Positions 35,611-45,805 of a stretch of 64,000 nucleotides of DNA are shown here, in pieces. This DNA comes from Oligoflexia bacterium (GTDB lineage Bacteria > Bdellovibrionota > UBA1018). Position numbers and translations under genes: made by a program. Positions within the stretch are counted from its first letter, which is position 1. Each line of letters opens with the position of its first letter. Where the stretch lies: assembly GCA_023701205.1 (NCBI GenBank), contig JAMPXJ010000002.1, positions 207,105-271,104 on the forward strand, in the 5' to 3' direction. The notes under the pieces are model-generated. The model made no database searches. It saw only the letters and a list, made by a program, of their open reading frames with translations, and had not been told where the DNA came from.

Positions 35611-38600
35611 TCAGGCAGTGACCCCGAATCCGCTTTTCCGCCCCCGCTTGGTGGCAAAACGCGCCAGGAGCAGGAACGAGAGGAAAAGGCCGAATTCCGC
35701 GATCGCGCCCGCCGAAGGAGGCCCGCCGCGATTTCCGTCTTCATTTCGGAAGGTTCCGCAGCCGAAAAGTCCGCCCCCGCCGCTTTCGCCTGAGTCGCCG
35801 CCGGACGACACCGGCACCGGTGCCGGGTCGGACGGCACCGCGGCCTGGGGTTTCGCGAAAGCACCCTGCGGCAACTTAAGCGTGGGATCACCGATGAGGG
35901 TATAGCTTCGTATCGTGTCCGCGGTCGCCGGCGAAAGGCCTACCGCGTTCTTCGCGCGCACCACGAGGTCTCCGACGCGGGTGATGCGGTAGGTTTCGCG
36001 CGTCTCCTGCGCGAGCTGGTCCAGGAAGGCCCGCGCCAGCGACACCTGCGCGGTTGGCACGGTGAGCGTGGTCGAGCCCCAGAAGGCGATGGCGCCGCCC
36101 GAACGGTTGAGGAGCAGATTCTCGCCCAAACCCTGGAACGCCGGATCGGCGTCATAGAAGTAGGCGTTCAGGCAGTTCAGCGCGAGCACGATGGGCAGCG
36201 CTGTGTTCTCGAGCCCCGAAGCGTCGGCGTTGGAGAAGACCTCCGCCGCCGCCCAGCGATCCTCCGCGCCATGGCCCAGATAGGTGATCGCCAGCGGTCC
36301 TCTCCCGAAGGAATCCAGGATCTGGGCCCTGAGCGCGGCATCGGAGCCGGCTTCGGTGCGATCGAGGCGCGAGACCTGGAACGCGGGCTTGAGCGCAACC
36401 GCGGCGCTTGCCAGGGAGCTGCTCTGCTGACCGAAGCCTTCTCCGAACGTGTCCGCGCCGGAGACGAAGACCAGCTGATTCGCGGCCGTCGCCGAAGGCG
36501 CCCTCGCGCCGTTCTCGTACTCCAGGAGCTTGCGAACGTAATCGAGCACGGCCGCCGGATCATCGGAGGGCACGCGGCCGACCGCCAGGTCCGGAAGCCC
36601 CGTCGCGTCGTTCTGCACGAACCAATGATCGCTTCCGAAGTCCATGTACAAGCCTTGATCTAGCGGCATGTTCATGGTCATCCGCGAAGAACGGAAGCCG
36701 AGCCGATCCAGGGGATCATAGGTCGCATCGCCCAGGATCAGGAGATACCGGGGCGCGGGCGCCTGCCAGCTGGCGCGCGCGAAACGAACCAGGTCGCGGA
36801 TCGCCTGGGGATCCCTGCGCCCGTGGGAGAATTCCGCGTAAATCTGCTCCAGGGGTGCCGCCACCACCCGGAGACCCTCGCTCTCCCGAGCCGTGATCAG
36901 CTCGCTTGCGGCCGCCAGCAGCGGGAGCTCGCCTACGACGATCAGATCCGCGCCCTGGAGCGAGCTCCGGAGCGGCAACCGGCTGCCCCGGCCATGGATC
37001 AGCTCCGAAGGCGAGCGCAGGGCGGAATCCTGGAGCGCGACGAATCGCCGGCCCAGAACCCCTTCGGGTCCGCCCGCCGCGGCGAAACGCACCTCGAACG
37101 TCCCATCGCCTTGGGCGACGAGGGCCGGCGTCACAAGCTTCCTGACCTGGGTGATGTCCGTCACGTCGTAGACCGCGAGCGAGGACGAGTCCGTGAAACC
37201 GGTAACCGATAGCGCATGATCGAGGCGGTAATTCACGAGCTCCGCCGCTCCGTCGCTCGCGGCGCGATACGCCCGGTACTGCGCTTCCACGCGATCGACG
37301 TAGATCACGTCGAAGTCACCATCAGGCACCAGATCTGCCAACGCCTGCACGGTGATCCGATTGCGCCCGTCGAAGAAGAAGATCGCCGGCACCTCGAAAC
37401 GCAGCTCCGTGGGCGCGCTGGAGGAGAACGAAGCCTCCGCCACGATGAAGGGCACGTTGTTGACCATGACGCCGAGATGATGGGTCGGGTTCGAAGCGAA
37501 GCCCGAGCCACCTTTGACGAAGACGCGGAGAATGACGGGATCAGGCGAGCCGGGGTCGAGCTTCGGCAGCTCGATCGGCATCAGCAGGGAGGCCGCGGCC
37601 GTCGCGGGCCGGCCTTTCTCCGCCCAGATCCGCTCCCAATAAAGATGGTCCACGAGCGGGGCCAGAGGTCCGTCGAACATCGGATAGGCGTCGACCTCGG
37701 CGCGCGCGTGACGGTAAGTCCCGGGCTCGTCCGATTCCGGATACCCGGCGGGATCCGCCAGGACGGCGGCCACGCGAAGTGGAGCACCCGCGCTTCCGGC
37801 AAGCGCGACCCGGCTGAGCACCACCTCGTCCTCATCGTCACCCACGATCGGGCTGTGAACGGCGTAAAAAAGCAGCGAGTCGCCGCTGGAGAACGCGCCA
37901 CTGGCGCTGCGAACCTCGAGCGGCAGCTCGATTCCGCGATGATACAGTCGGAAGCTCGCCGTATCCGCGCCCCGGAAGGGGCCTTCCAGCCCGAGCACGC
38001 TCAGGTCGTCGAAAGCCAGCCGATACATTCCCGTGCCGCGATACCGGATGCGCAGCGTGTTCTCCACCGCCGAAGGGGACAGCCCGGCTTCGATCTCCGC
38101 GGGCGGATTCGGGGCCCACGCCGCCCCGTCCAGTCCGATGTCGAGCACGATCCTCACGGCGTTTTTCAAGCTTCCCGCGGCCGGGTTGTAAGCGTAAGGC
38201 GAGATCTTCAGCTTGAGGTAGTTGCGTCCGTTGACGGACTGAAGCGCGGAAGCGAGTTCGAAATAGCCGGATGGGCCGAAATGATCGATCGCGTAAGCCG
38301 CGGCATCCGGCTGCCAGCTCGGCACGAGCGTGCCCGAGCCGTTCGCGGTCCACGACGGAGCGGGCGCGATCGCCGCCGCCACGGGCAACGTTTCCTGAAT
38401 CGAAGAGCCGCTCACGCTGGCGAGGCTCAAGTCGCGATCGACCTCGAGTAGGATCGTTCTCTCGACGAGCTCGGGTTTCCCTGGCTCCAGGGTGCTCGAG
38501 TAGCCCGGGACGCTCAAGATCCTGTAGGCCGGATTCCACGGTGAATCCGAAAGCGTCCCGGCCGGCGGAACGATCTCGAGCCTCAGGGAACGCCGGCTTC

Positions 38601-41600
38601 TCGCGAGGATATGCACGCCGTTACCGAGATCGACGAGCGATCCGTTGGCGATCGCCCCCGTGGAAGGGGCATTGCCGGTATCGCCTCCCGGGCCCGTCGA
38701 GCCGGAGTTCGTTCCCGTGCTGGCCGAAGGTACCGGCCCGGCTCCCGCGCGCGGCGTGGCGCTCACCGGACCGTGGAACGTGCGGGTGCCGTTCGTCGCC
38801 ACGTCCTCGACCCGATAGAAATAGCTGCGGCCGTTCTGAACCGACGTATCCACGAAGCGGTATCGCCCGTGTCCCAGCGTGGAAGAAGAGAAGTTCCGGA
38901 TCAGCGAGGGATTGATCTGGATATACCCGCTGTCCGGAGACGCGGACCGATAGACGTTGAAGCCCGAATGATCGAGCTCCGAGCCCGTGATCCAGTCGAC
39001 CGAGACCGCGCCGTCATAACCCGTCGCCTGCAGCGACATCATCGAGACCGGGGACGCCGAAGCGGCCATCGTGATCTGGCAGCTCCCGCCGTCATCGGTA
39101 TCGTAAATCTTGCTCTCGGTGACCGGCGAGCCGTTGTCCACGAAGAAATCGCCGAACCACTGGTCGAACGAGATGCCCGAGCCGCCGCACGCCGGGGCAT
39201 AGACGAGATAATAGCTGCTGCCCGCGGACGGCGCGCAGTTGCACCAGCCCACCTCACCCGGGTAGCTGTTCGCGTCGTCCCACATGAAGCCGACGTTCGT
39301 CGCCGTTGCCGGTACCGTTCCCGTGGTGTTGAGCTGGATCGCCTTCACCGGCGTGGCCCAGTCCTGCGCCAGGTGCGTGAACTGGCCGCCGTTCAGCGTC
39401 GTAATCGAGGTCGATCCCGTCACCTGCAACCCGCTCGCGTCGAGATAATCGAAAATGAATCCGATCAGATCGAGGCTTCCCGACGTCGCGCTGAAACCCC
39501 AGCGCCCGCTGCCGCTGATGGTCACGGTCCCCTTGTTGGCCAGCGACTGCAGGCCGCTCTCCGGCGCGTAGACATCATTCGTGCCGCCGATCTTGAAAAT
39601 ACCGCCATTCACGGTGATGGTTTTGGCATTGCCGACCTGCACGGTACCGCCGCCGAAGATCTTGAAGGTTCCTGCCGAGATCGTCGCGCCGTTGGTCAGA
39701 GTCAGCGTTTTCCCGCTTGGGACCCGGAACTCGAAGCTCGATCCCGAAGGCATCGTGAAGGAATTCACCGTAAGCGACGTGCTATCCATGGAAACGGAGC
39801 CGCCCGCGGTCTTGTTGAAGGTGAGCGAGCTCAGGGTCGTGCTGCTCGCGATGGTCTGGTTGGTCGCGGTGCCGCTATCCCGGAAGCGCAGGATCCCGTC
39901 ATTCTGGACGAACGTCCCGGTATTGGCGAAACCGCCATAGACGTCGAGCGAGGCGCTCGCGCCGTTGGTCATCGTGAGGGTCCCGGTGCCGATCGTCACC
40001 GTCTTGCAGACTGCACCCGACGAAGCGATCACCGGGCTGTTGGTGGCGCTGTTGATGCGGCAGTTGAGCGAGGAGGTGGGCACTCCCCCGTTCCAGTTGC
40101 CGGCCGCGAACCAGTCGGTCGAAGCCGCGCCGGTCCAGGTTGTCGAGGTGCCGACGATCGAGGCCGCGCTTCCGAGCGAGACCGGCGGAGGCGTGGTGCC
40201 TGAGATCGCGTAGCTTCGTGAATTGACGACGTCGGCCGAGGAGTTGATCTTCACGCCGACGGTATTGCCGTTCACGGCCTCCGTCGCGATATCGTAAACG
40301 ACATAGACGCAGCGCTTGGCCGGGCTCGTGGCATCCGCCGGTATGGTCGCGGCTCCGGCGGAGATCGTGAAGGTCACCGTCGCGGGCGAGCCCGAGAAGG
40401 TGCCGGTGCCGATCAGGGTTCCCGCGCTGCTGTCGCAATCCGAGTCGAAGTAGATGCGTACCTGCGAGACGTCGCTCGAGGTGCCGGTCCCCGTCAACGT
40501 CAGCTTCAAGCTCGTGAGATCGGCATCCTGGAAGAACGCCCCGGCCTGGTTCTGCTTGAAGCCGAAGCGGCCCATCGTATAGCTCTGCCCCTGGTTGACG
40601 CTGGCCGGGCCCGTCGCCTCCTGGGTAAGATCCACCGTGTTCGTGGGCGTACTCCACGAAAGCGCATAGGCGACGGAATCATTGTCGTAGGCCGATCCCG
40701 CGAGCCCGCCGGTATAGGAGGTCAGGGTCAGGGTATCCGAGCCATCGGACGCGATCGCCGAATCGGTGTAGATGTTGGTCGTCCCGGTCGCCGCTGAGCC
40801 CGCGGCGTCGAACGAGCAGTCGCTCAGGGTATCCGTCGGAATCTGGCGATAGAGCCTCAGGAAGGTCGCGCTGTTCGGTACCGGGTAGCTGAACGAGCAA
40901 TTCTGCAGATGATAGGTACTGTCGATCGTCGCGCCGGAGTTGATGGTGACTCCCGTCGTGCCCAGCCGCGAGAAGGAGTAATACTGCGCCTGGATCGTCC
41001 CGCTGACATTCACCGTATAAGCGCTCGTGGTCGCCGTGGAAGTCACGACGGCGCTCTGCGAAGCGCTGCCGATCAGCTGGAGCGTTCCGCCGGAATTCAC
41101 CGTCAGGACGGAACCGTTCGAGAGGATGAGGCTGGCTCCCGGCTCGACGTCCAGGGTCCCGCCCGAGGCCACCGTCACGCTGCCACCGACCGTAAGACTA
41201 TAGCCCGAGTTGATGCGCAGCACGCCCGAGCTGATCGTCACGGAACCGGTCACCGTGGAGTTCGCATCGACGTTCACGATATTGCTGCCAGCGGCCCCGG
41301 TATTGGCGATCGTGAGGCTTCCCGGGAAGGTAGTCTGGATCTTCAGGCTCTGGCTCCCCGTGCCGCGCATCGCGAGAACGCCGCTAGTCGCGGAGGAGAA
41401 GGTATATCCCGTCGAGACCGTAAGAGAGCCATAGGCAGCCAGCTCCCACGCTCCACCGCCGAAGCTCAAGGTGCCGCCGGACTGAAGTGTCGCGTTCTGG
41501 CAGGAAACGTTGGCGCTCAGCGCGGCCGCGTTGTCGCCTGAGCCGATCTTGCAATCCCGAGCCGAGCTGGGGGCCACCGCTTCGATCCAGTTATTGGCCG

Positions 41601-43272
41601 TAGCCCAGGCGGTTGACAGCCTTCCGCTCCAGGTGCTCATCGGCGAGCCGACCGTCGTCGAGGTGCCGGCGCTGACCGGCGGTCCCGACGTATCCGAGAA
41701 CGAATAGCTCTGGCTGTTGCTCACGTCCGCGGTGGCCGCGATCTTGAGGCCGATCGTCTTGTCCCCCTGGGCCGTCGCGCTCGTACGAAGGAGCACATGC
41801 ACGCAAACCGGAGCGCTCCCATCCGTCGTTACCGTTCCCGAAGAGATCGCCAGCGTCCCGGTCGCAGGGGAGCCCGAGAGCGTGAGATTGCTTCCGATCT
41901 GGGTATCGACCCCGGCATTATAGACGCAGCTCGTCCCCGCCCCCGCGTCTTTGTAAACCTGGATATAATCGACCTCTGATGAGGTTGCCGTCCCGTTCAA
42001 CGTGAAGGTGATCGACGTGATGTCGGTCGCGGTGTCGGCTTGAGTAAGGTTGAACGCGAAGGTCGCGAAATAGCTCGGACCCACGCCCTGACCGATGGTC
42101 GTCGGCGGATTGCCCGAGGCGGTGGCATCCGAAAGCGTGAGCTTCGTGCCGGCCTGCGCGCCCCAGGAGATCTTGTCGCTCGGGTCGGTTTCGTAGGTCG
42201 CACCTCCGACGCCGCCGATCCAGGAGCTCAGCGAGATCGCCGCGCCCGCGTAAGAGGTCGCGTCAAAGTTCTTTACGTTCGCGTAGCTGGCGTCGTTGAA
42301 GAAGCCCAGACTGGAGAGTGAGGCGGGCACAGAGGCCGCGGCCCCCAGCGTGACCGCGTAGCCTGAGGCCGAGAGGTAATGGAACTCGCCGTTCTGCATC
42401 CGCTGGATCGTGCCGGTGACATTCAGGCCGGCCGTACCGAGATGATTGACACGGAAGTAGTTGGCGTTGATCGAGCCGGCGATGTTCACGCTGTAAGTAT
42501 TGTTGTTATCGCCCTTCAGCGTGGCGACGTTGCCGGAGGCGCCCGCGAGCTCCAGCAAGCCCGCCGAATTCACCTGCAGGGTCTTGCCCGAGCCGAGCGA
42601 GACCGAGGCGCCCGGATTGAGCTTGAGCGTGCCGTTGACGACGATCCCGCCGAGCGCGGTGAGCGTCGCGCCCGTTCCGACCTCGACGGTGGCCGAGGCG
42701 GGAATCGTGAACGGGGTGGCGGTATCCTGGAGCGAAAGGCTTCCGTTCACGTAAAGCGTCGTTCCGGTTCCATTCAAAGCGAGCGTATTCCGGATATTGA
42801 ACGCGCGGTTGAAAGTGACTGAGGAGTTGTTGGTGATCGTCAGGTAGTTGATCGTGTCCTGATTCTCGAAGGTCTGCGCGCCCGTGCCGCCCATCACGAC
42901 GGTCCAGGTACTGCCCGCGGCGACCGTGAGCGAACCCGAGTTCGGGTTCTGAAAATAATCACCCGTGATCGTCAGCGTGACACCGCTCGAGGCATTCAGG
43001 AATCCCGATTGGATGTCGAGGCAGCCGATCGTCGCCGTGAGGTTGGAGTTTGGGGTGCCGCTCGACGACCGGATGATCGCGTTTTCGGTAGCGCTGTCAG
43101 GGACGTTGCTGCCGCTCCAGGCCACCGCCAAAGACCAGGAGGTCTGGCCCCCGGTCGGAGACCACGTGCGATCCAGAGTTCCGCACGCTCCCCACGCATG
43201 CGCGCTCGTGCTGAGCGCGATCGCGGAAGCGAGGACGAAGCCCTTGCTAGAAAAGTGAACGCCTATACGCAC
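35611..43272 (-). CDS. Giant secreted protein: solenoid repeats plus C25 (gingipain-like) peptidase
   Basis: 2553 residues from the GTG at 43272 (GAGGT six bases upstream). Signal peptide, then three modules of ~500 residues beginning at about 37, 549 and 1044 with TWSxxxxxxW...NW and a Cys (GCLDIQSG, SCQNATLQSG, VCKTVTIGTG), each running into Gly/Thr/Ser-rich beta-solenoid sequence. Around 1410-1510 is a fibronectin-III-like domain. From ~1590 a C25 propeptide-like region (GMYRLAFDDLSVLG) and then the peptidase: His2334 in LGHGAED and Cys2367 in LNCLNAYF. The tail has GCGTF, a hydrophobic helix and RGRKSG. It is probably a cell-surface or secreted cysteine protease. Confidence 0.85.
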   Translation of the reverse strand: MRIGVHFSSKGFVLASAIALSTSAHAWGACGTLDRTWSPTGGQTSWSLAVAWSGSNVPDSATENAIIRSSSGTPNSNLTATIGCLDIQSGFLNASSGVTLTITGDYFQNPNSGSLTVAAGSTWTVVMGGTGAQTFENQDTINYLTITNNSSVTFNRAFNIRNTLALNGTGTTLYVNGSLSLQDTATPFTIPASATVEVGTGATLTALGGIVVNGTLKLNPGASVSLGSGKTLQVNSAGLLELAGASGNVATLKGDNNNTYSVNIAGSINANYFRVNHLGTAGLNVTGTIQRMQNGEFHYLSASGYAVTLGAAASVPASLSSLGFFNDASYANVKNFDATSYAGAAISLSSWIGGVGGATYETDPSDKISWGAQAGTKLTLSDATASGNPPTTIGQGVGPSYFATFAFNLTQADTATDITSITFTLNGTATSSEVDYIQVYKDAGAGTSCVYNAGVDTQIGSNLTLSGSPATGTLAISSGTVTTDGSAPVCVHVLLRTSATAQGDKTIGLKIAATADVSNSQSYSFSDTSGPPVSAGTSTTVGSPMSTWSGRLSTAWATANNWIEAVAPSSARDCKIGSGDNAAALSANVSCQNATLQSGGTLSFGGGAWELAAYGSLTVSTGYTFSSATSGVLAMRGTGSQSLKIQTTFPGSLTIANTGAAGSNIVNVDANSTVTGSVTISSGVLRINSGYSLTVGGSVTVASGGTLDVEPGASLILSNGSVLTVNSGGTLQLIGSASQSAVVTSTATTSAYTVNVSGTIQAQYYSFSRLGTTGVTINSGATIDSTYHLQNCSFSYPVPNSATFLRLYRQIPTDTLSDCSFDAAGSAATGTTNIYTDSAIASDGSDTLTLTSYTGGLAGSAYDNDSVAYALSWSTPTNTVDLTQEATGPASVNQGQSYTMGRFGFKQNQAGAFFQDADLTSLKLTLTGTGTSSDVSQVRIYFDSDCDSSAGTLIGTGTFSGSPATVTFTISAGAATIPADATSPAKRCVYVVYDIATEAVNGNTVGVKINSSADVVNSRSYAISGTTPPPVSLGSAASIVGTSTTWTGAASTDWFAAGNWNGGVPTSSLNCRINSATNSPVIASSGAVCKTVTIGTGTLTMTNGASASLDVYGGFANTGTFVQNDGILRFRDSGTATNQTIASSTTLSSLTFNKTAGGSVSMDSTSLTVNSFTMPSGSSFEFRVPSGKTLTLTNGATISAGTFKIFGGGTVQVGNAKTITVNGGIFKIGGTNDVYAPESGLQSLANKGTVTISGSGRWGFSATSGSLDLIGFIFDYLDASGLQVTGSTSITTLNGGQFTHLAQDWATPVKAIQLNTTGTVPATATNVGFMWDDANSYPGEVGWCNCAPSAGSSYYLVYAPACGGSGISFDQWFGDFFVDNGSPVTESKIYDTDDGGSCQITMAASASPVSMMSLQATGYDGAVSVDWITGSELDHSGFNVYRSASPDSGYIQINPSLIRNFSSSTLGHGRYRFVDTSVQNGRSYFYRVEDVATNGTRTFHGPVSATPRAGAGPVPSASTGTNSGSTGPGGDTGNAPSTGAIANGSLVDLGNGVHILARSRRSLRLEIVPPAGTLSDSPWNPAYRILSVPGYSSTLEPGKPELVERTILLEVDRDLSLASVSGSSIQETLPVAAAIAPAPSWTANGSGTLVPSWQPDAAAYAIDHFGPSGYFELASALQSVNGRNYLKLKISPYAYNPAAGSLKNAVRIVLDIGLDGAAWAPNPPAEIEAGLSPSAVENTLRIRYRGTGMYRLAFDDLSVLGLEGPFRGADTASFRLYHRGIELPLEVRSASGAFSSGDSLLFYAVHSPIVGDDEDEVVLSRVALAGSAGAPLRVAAVLADPAGYPESDEPGTYRHARAEVDAYPMFDGPLAPLVDHLYWERIWAEKGRPATAAASLLMPIELPKLDPGSPDPVILRVFVKGGSGFASNPTHHLGVMVNNVPFIVAEASFSSSAPTELRFEVPAIFFFDGRNRITVQALADLVPDGDFDVIYVDRVEAQYRAYRAASDGAAELVNYRLDHALSVTGFTDSSSLAVYDVTDITQVRKLVTPALVAQGDGTFEVRFAAAGGPEGVLGRRFVALQDSALRSPSELIHGRGSRLPLRSSLQGADLIVVGELPLLAAASELITARESEGLRVVAAPLEQIYAEFSHGRRDPQAIRDLVRFARASWQAPAPRYLLILGDATYDPLDRLGFRSSRMTMNMPLDQGLYMDFGSDHWFVQNDATGLPDLAVGRVPSDDPAAVLDYVRKLLEYENGARAPSATAANQLVFVSGADTFGEGFGQQSSSLASAAVALKPAFQVSRLDRTEAGSDAALRAQILDSFGRGPLAITYLGHGAEDRWAAAEVFSNADASGLENTALPIVLALNCLNAYFYDADPAFQGLGENLLLNRSGGAIAFWGSTTLTVPTAQVSLARAFLDQLAQETRETYRITRVGDLVVRAKNAVGLSPATADTIRSYTLIGDPTLKLPQGAFAKPQAAVPSDPAPVPVSSGGDSGESGGGGLFGCGTFRNEDGNRGGPPSAGAIAEFGLFLSFLLLARFATKRGRKSGFGVTA

Positions 43273-43298
43273 GTACGTACCTCAACCGGTTAGGTACT

Positions 43299-43325
43299 TT
43301 TCGGTCGCCCGAGGGCAAAACTTCA
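43299..43325 (-). promoter_or_regulatory. Sigma28 (FliA)-like promoter for the C25 giant
   Basis: On the minus strand TGAAGTTT (43325-43318), exactly 11 bp, GACCGAAA (43306-43299), compared with the consensus TAAAGTTT-N11-GCCGATAA. It lies 27-53 nt upstream of the GTG. A hairpin (GTACCT/AGGTAC) follows in the leader. Confidence 0.4.
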
Positions 43326-43430
43326 AAGTCTATACCCGGCTATATTAGTCTACAATAAATGTGTGTGGTTGGGTGCCGAATTCGTGAGTGTGTCCGCCCG
43401 GACACCGTGTCTCATCCGCTCGCATCGGGT

Positions 43431-45224
43431 TTATTTGGGAATCTTGTAGAGGCCCGTTTTCGCCGCCAGGTAAACCGACGTGGCATCGACCGCAAGACAA
43501 TAGGAACTCACGCTTCCGTTCTGGGAATAAGAGGTCTCGAGCCCAGCCTGGAGGACAGTAGAGGTGCCGCCATCCAGAGGCGTCTTCCACACGTTCCTCA
43601 TGTCAGCCCAGTAAATGAAAGTGCCATCCATCGCGAAGCACTTGGCCTGGCCCGACGCAAGGCGCTCGGAGGCTCCTCCACTTACCGGAATCCGGCTGAT
43701 CCCGTTGAAATCGGCCCAATAGACGTGAGTGGAGGTGGCCGCAAGTGCCGACGCATAAATACCGGTACCCAGATCACTGATCGTCCCGCCGCCCAAGGGG
43801 ATCTTGCGAAGGGCTCCGCCCCAATTCGTCCAGAAAATTTCAGAAGCATTGAGCGCGATGGCGAACGGCGCAGCGCCGACCACGGTCTCCGGCTCAATAA
43901 CGACCGTGCTGCCGCCCGACGTCGGCACCTTTTGAATGCCCGAGGGAGAAAACGCGAAGTAGACATCCGTCGCGTCGACCACGATATTGGTGCTGTAGCC
44001 CGAGGCCAGGGGGATTACGGTGCCTCCGCCCACGGGCACACGGTTCAGCGAACCATTATCCATCCAGTAAACATGCACGCTATCCACGGCCAGGGATGCG
44101 GTATACGCGATGTTTGACGCGAGTGTCGTCACGGTGCCGCCTGAAGCCAGAACTTTCTTCACGCTCGAGGTCAGAGCGCCCCAATCGATGGAATCAGACC
44201 AATAGACGTACCCGGAATGAACCGCGACCGAGGTGGGGATCTCTCCCGCGACCAACGCCGGGAGAACCGTGACCGAATGCCCATCGAAAGTAAGGGGACT
44301 CGCGCTGGTTAGCGCGAGGGAAAACGTCTCCTGCGCATTGTCTTTGAAGTAAAACATTCCTGAATCCGAAGCCACTGGGATCGTCACGCTGGTAACGGGA
44401 GTCAGGCAGTTCGCGTCACTGAAGAAACCACCGCTCGCCGGCGTGGTCCCGAGCTGCACCGTGAACGCGGATGACACCGGTACCTGACTGTTCGAAGCAT
44501 CCAGGGTGACGATCTTCAGTTCCTTGCAAGCTCCGACGTATTGAGTGGAGCTCGCGGAATTGCCGCTGAAATCCGCGACCTGATAGTGAGTCGCTACTGC
44601 AGGCTCAGGCGATGGGCTCGGCGACGGGCTCGGTGAAGGGATCGGCGGGACCGTGCCGCCGGCGCAATCCATCGGACGCGGATTGGCAGGATCGAAGCTG
44701 GCTCGGATCGTCACGGACGTATCGCCCAGGACATCCGTAGTGGCACTCCCAACGAGAACCGGCGTACTGATTTCGGGACTTCCGAATCTGGACATGACCT
44801 CATTCGTGATGGAGGGGCAACCCAGGCCTGGCTGGGTTTCAACCGCGTAGAGCTGAACCAACCGCTGGACTCCCGCGGGAACCTCCAGATCGATAGTACC
44901 TCCATCGATGGGAGCAAAGCCGCCCTGGATACCGACATAAGGAAGATCAGGACCGCTGCAGGTCGGATAAAGCGGATTCGGGGCGATCTCCGGGCCCGTG
45001 ACGTTGACGCCGAAGCACTGGAAATCCGCCAGCCCCGTCGCGCTGAGCGCGCTGGCCGGCGCCGTGCCCGCCAGCAGCGAACTCGTCGCGAATCTCGGTG
45101 CTTGAGCGGCGGGAAGCGATATCCGGATATACGCCTGCCTCGATGATGAAAGCGAGCAAGCCGTGGCAGCACCTGCGACGAAGACCAGGAAGGCTGATTT
45201 CAGAAACGTTCCGCGCTTGGCCAA
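43431..45224 (-). CDS. Lipoprotein with C-terminal beta-propeller
   Basis: 597 residues from a TTG at 45224 with GAGG six bases upstream. Lipobox ATAC, Cys23. Residues ~25-200 are a beta-rich domain, then a Pro-Ser linker (PSPSPSPSPSPEP), a second domain, and from ~320 six or so repeats of the form VxWxD...VPxGGGTVxxLA (HVYWMDN, EIFWTNW, HVYWADF, FIYWADM), like YWTD/NHL propellers. Probably surface-exposed and protein- or sugar-binding. It sits just upstream of the giant C25 gene in the same direction; linker style resembles that of the cupredoxin lipoprotein. Confidence 0.78.
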   Translation of the reverse strand: MAKRGTFLKSAFLVFVAGAATACSLSSSRQAYIRISLPAAQAPRFATSSLLAGTAPASALSATGLADFQCFGVNVTGPEIAPNPLYPTCSGPDLPYVGIQGGFAPIDGGTIDLEVPAGVQRLVQLYAVETQPGLGCPSITNEVMSRFGSPEISTPVLVGSATTDVLGDTSVTIRASFDPANPRPMDCAGGTVPPIPSPSPSPSPSPEPAVATHYQVADFSGNSASSTQYVGACKELKIVTLDASNSQVPVSSAFTVQLGTTPASGGFFSDANCLTPVTSVTIPVASDSGMFYFKDNAQETFSLALTSASPLTFDGHSVTVLPALVAGEIPTSVAVHSGYVYWSDSIDWGALTSSVKKVLASGGTVTTLASNIAYTASLAVDSVHVYWMDNGSLNRVPVGGGTVIPLASGYSTNIVVDATDVYFAFSPSGIQKVPTSGGSTVVIEPETVVGAAPFAIALNASEIFWTNWGGALRKIPLGGGTISDLGTGIYASALAATSTHVYWADFNGISRIPVSGGASERLASGQAKCFAMDGTFIYWADMRNVWKTPLDGGTSTVLQAGLETSYSQNGSVSSYCLAVDATSVYLAAKTGLYKIPK

Positions 45225-45356
45225 GAAATGCCTCGATTACCTTCATAATACTTGGCCGTCCCGCGGGGCGCAATCGCCACTCGCGATCCAGCCCGCGTCC
45301 GCGCGGACGCAGGCTGGTATCATGAGGGATTTTTTTTCGCCCCAACCCGAGCGGGC

Positions 45357-45641
45357 TCATACGGCGCGATTCAGCTGCTGTCTTGCGACACCTCCTTCCA
45401 TATTCTCGTGCTGAAGCTTCACCACTTTGTTGTAAAGCCCCATGATGAGAATCGACGGCACCCAGAGACCGACGAAGTTCGCCCAGTCCCGTCGCTTGAA
45501 AATCAAGGCAAGGCTCGCGGAAATAGCCATGCTGCCCATCGCAAAACTGAGATAGCCCAGGCTCGGGATCCTCGCGGTCCGCTCTTCGAGATTCCGGGTC
45601 ATTTTTCCTTCATGAATATTCGTCTGTGCTTCAATAGCCAT
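45357..45641 (-). CDS. Small two-helix membrane protein
   Basis: 94 residues from the ATG at 45641 (AGAGGAAG upstream). Two hydrophobic segments: SLGYLSFAMGSMAISASLALIF and FVGLWVPSILIMGLYNKVV, with a short basic loop. The open frame extends upstream but lacks signals. It is divergent from the hemerythrin-like gene. Family unknown. Confidence 0.7.
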   Translation of the reverse strand: MAIEAQTNIHEGKMTRNLEERTARIPSLGYLSFAMGSMAISASLALIFKRRDWANFVGLWVPSILIMGLYNKVVKLQHENMEGGVARQQLNRAV

Positions 45642-45805
45642 ATGCTGCTTCCTCTTGGTTTGGGTTGGCTTGGCTTGCTTGATTGGTTCGTGTCCGTCCA
45701 TGCCGGTGCAATCCATATTCCCGCGCCGACGGCACGCAGGATCAGGCACTCTCCTTGCTCGAATGGACCTTTGTGCGGAACAGATTTCTGGCATTAGGGA
45801 GCGCA

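Noticed and set aside
38611..40203. 530-residue plus-strand open frame
   Set aside because: Arg-rich shadow of the C25 giant; no recognisable domain.
43273..43340. Leader of the giant gene as a c-di-GMP or other known riboswitch
   Set aside because: It has hairpins (GTACCT/AGGTAC) but I could not match any known riboswitch core; sequence is explained equally well by a sigma28-like promoter and a leader stem-loop.
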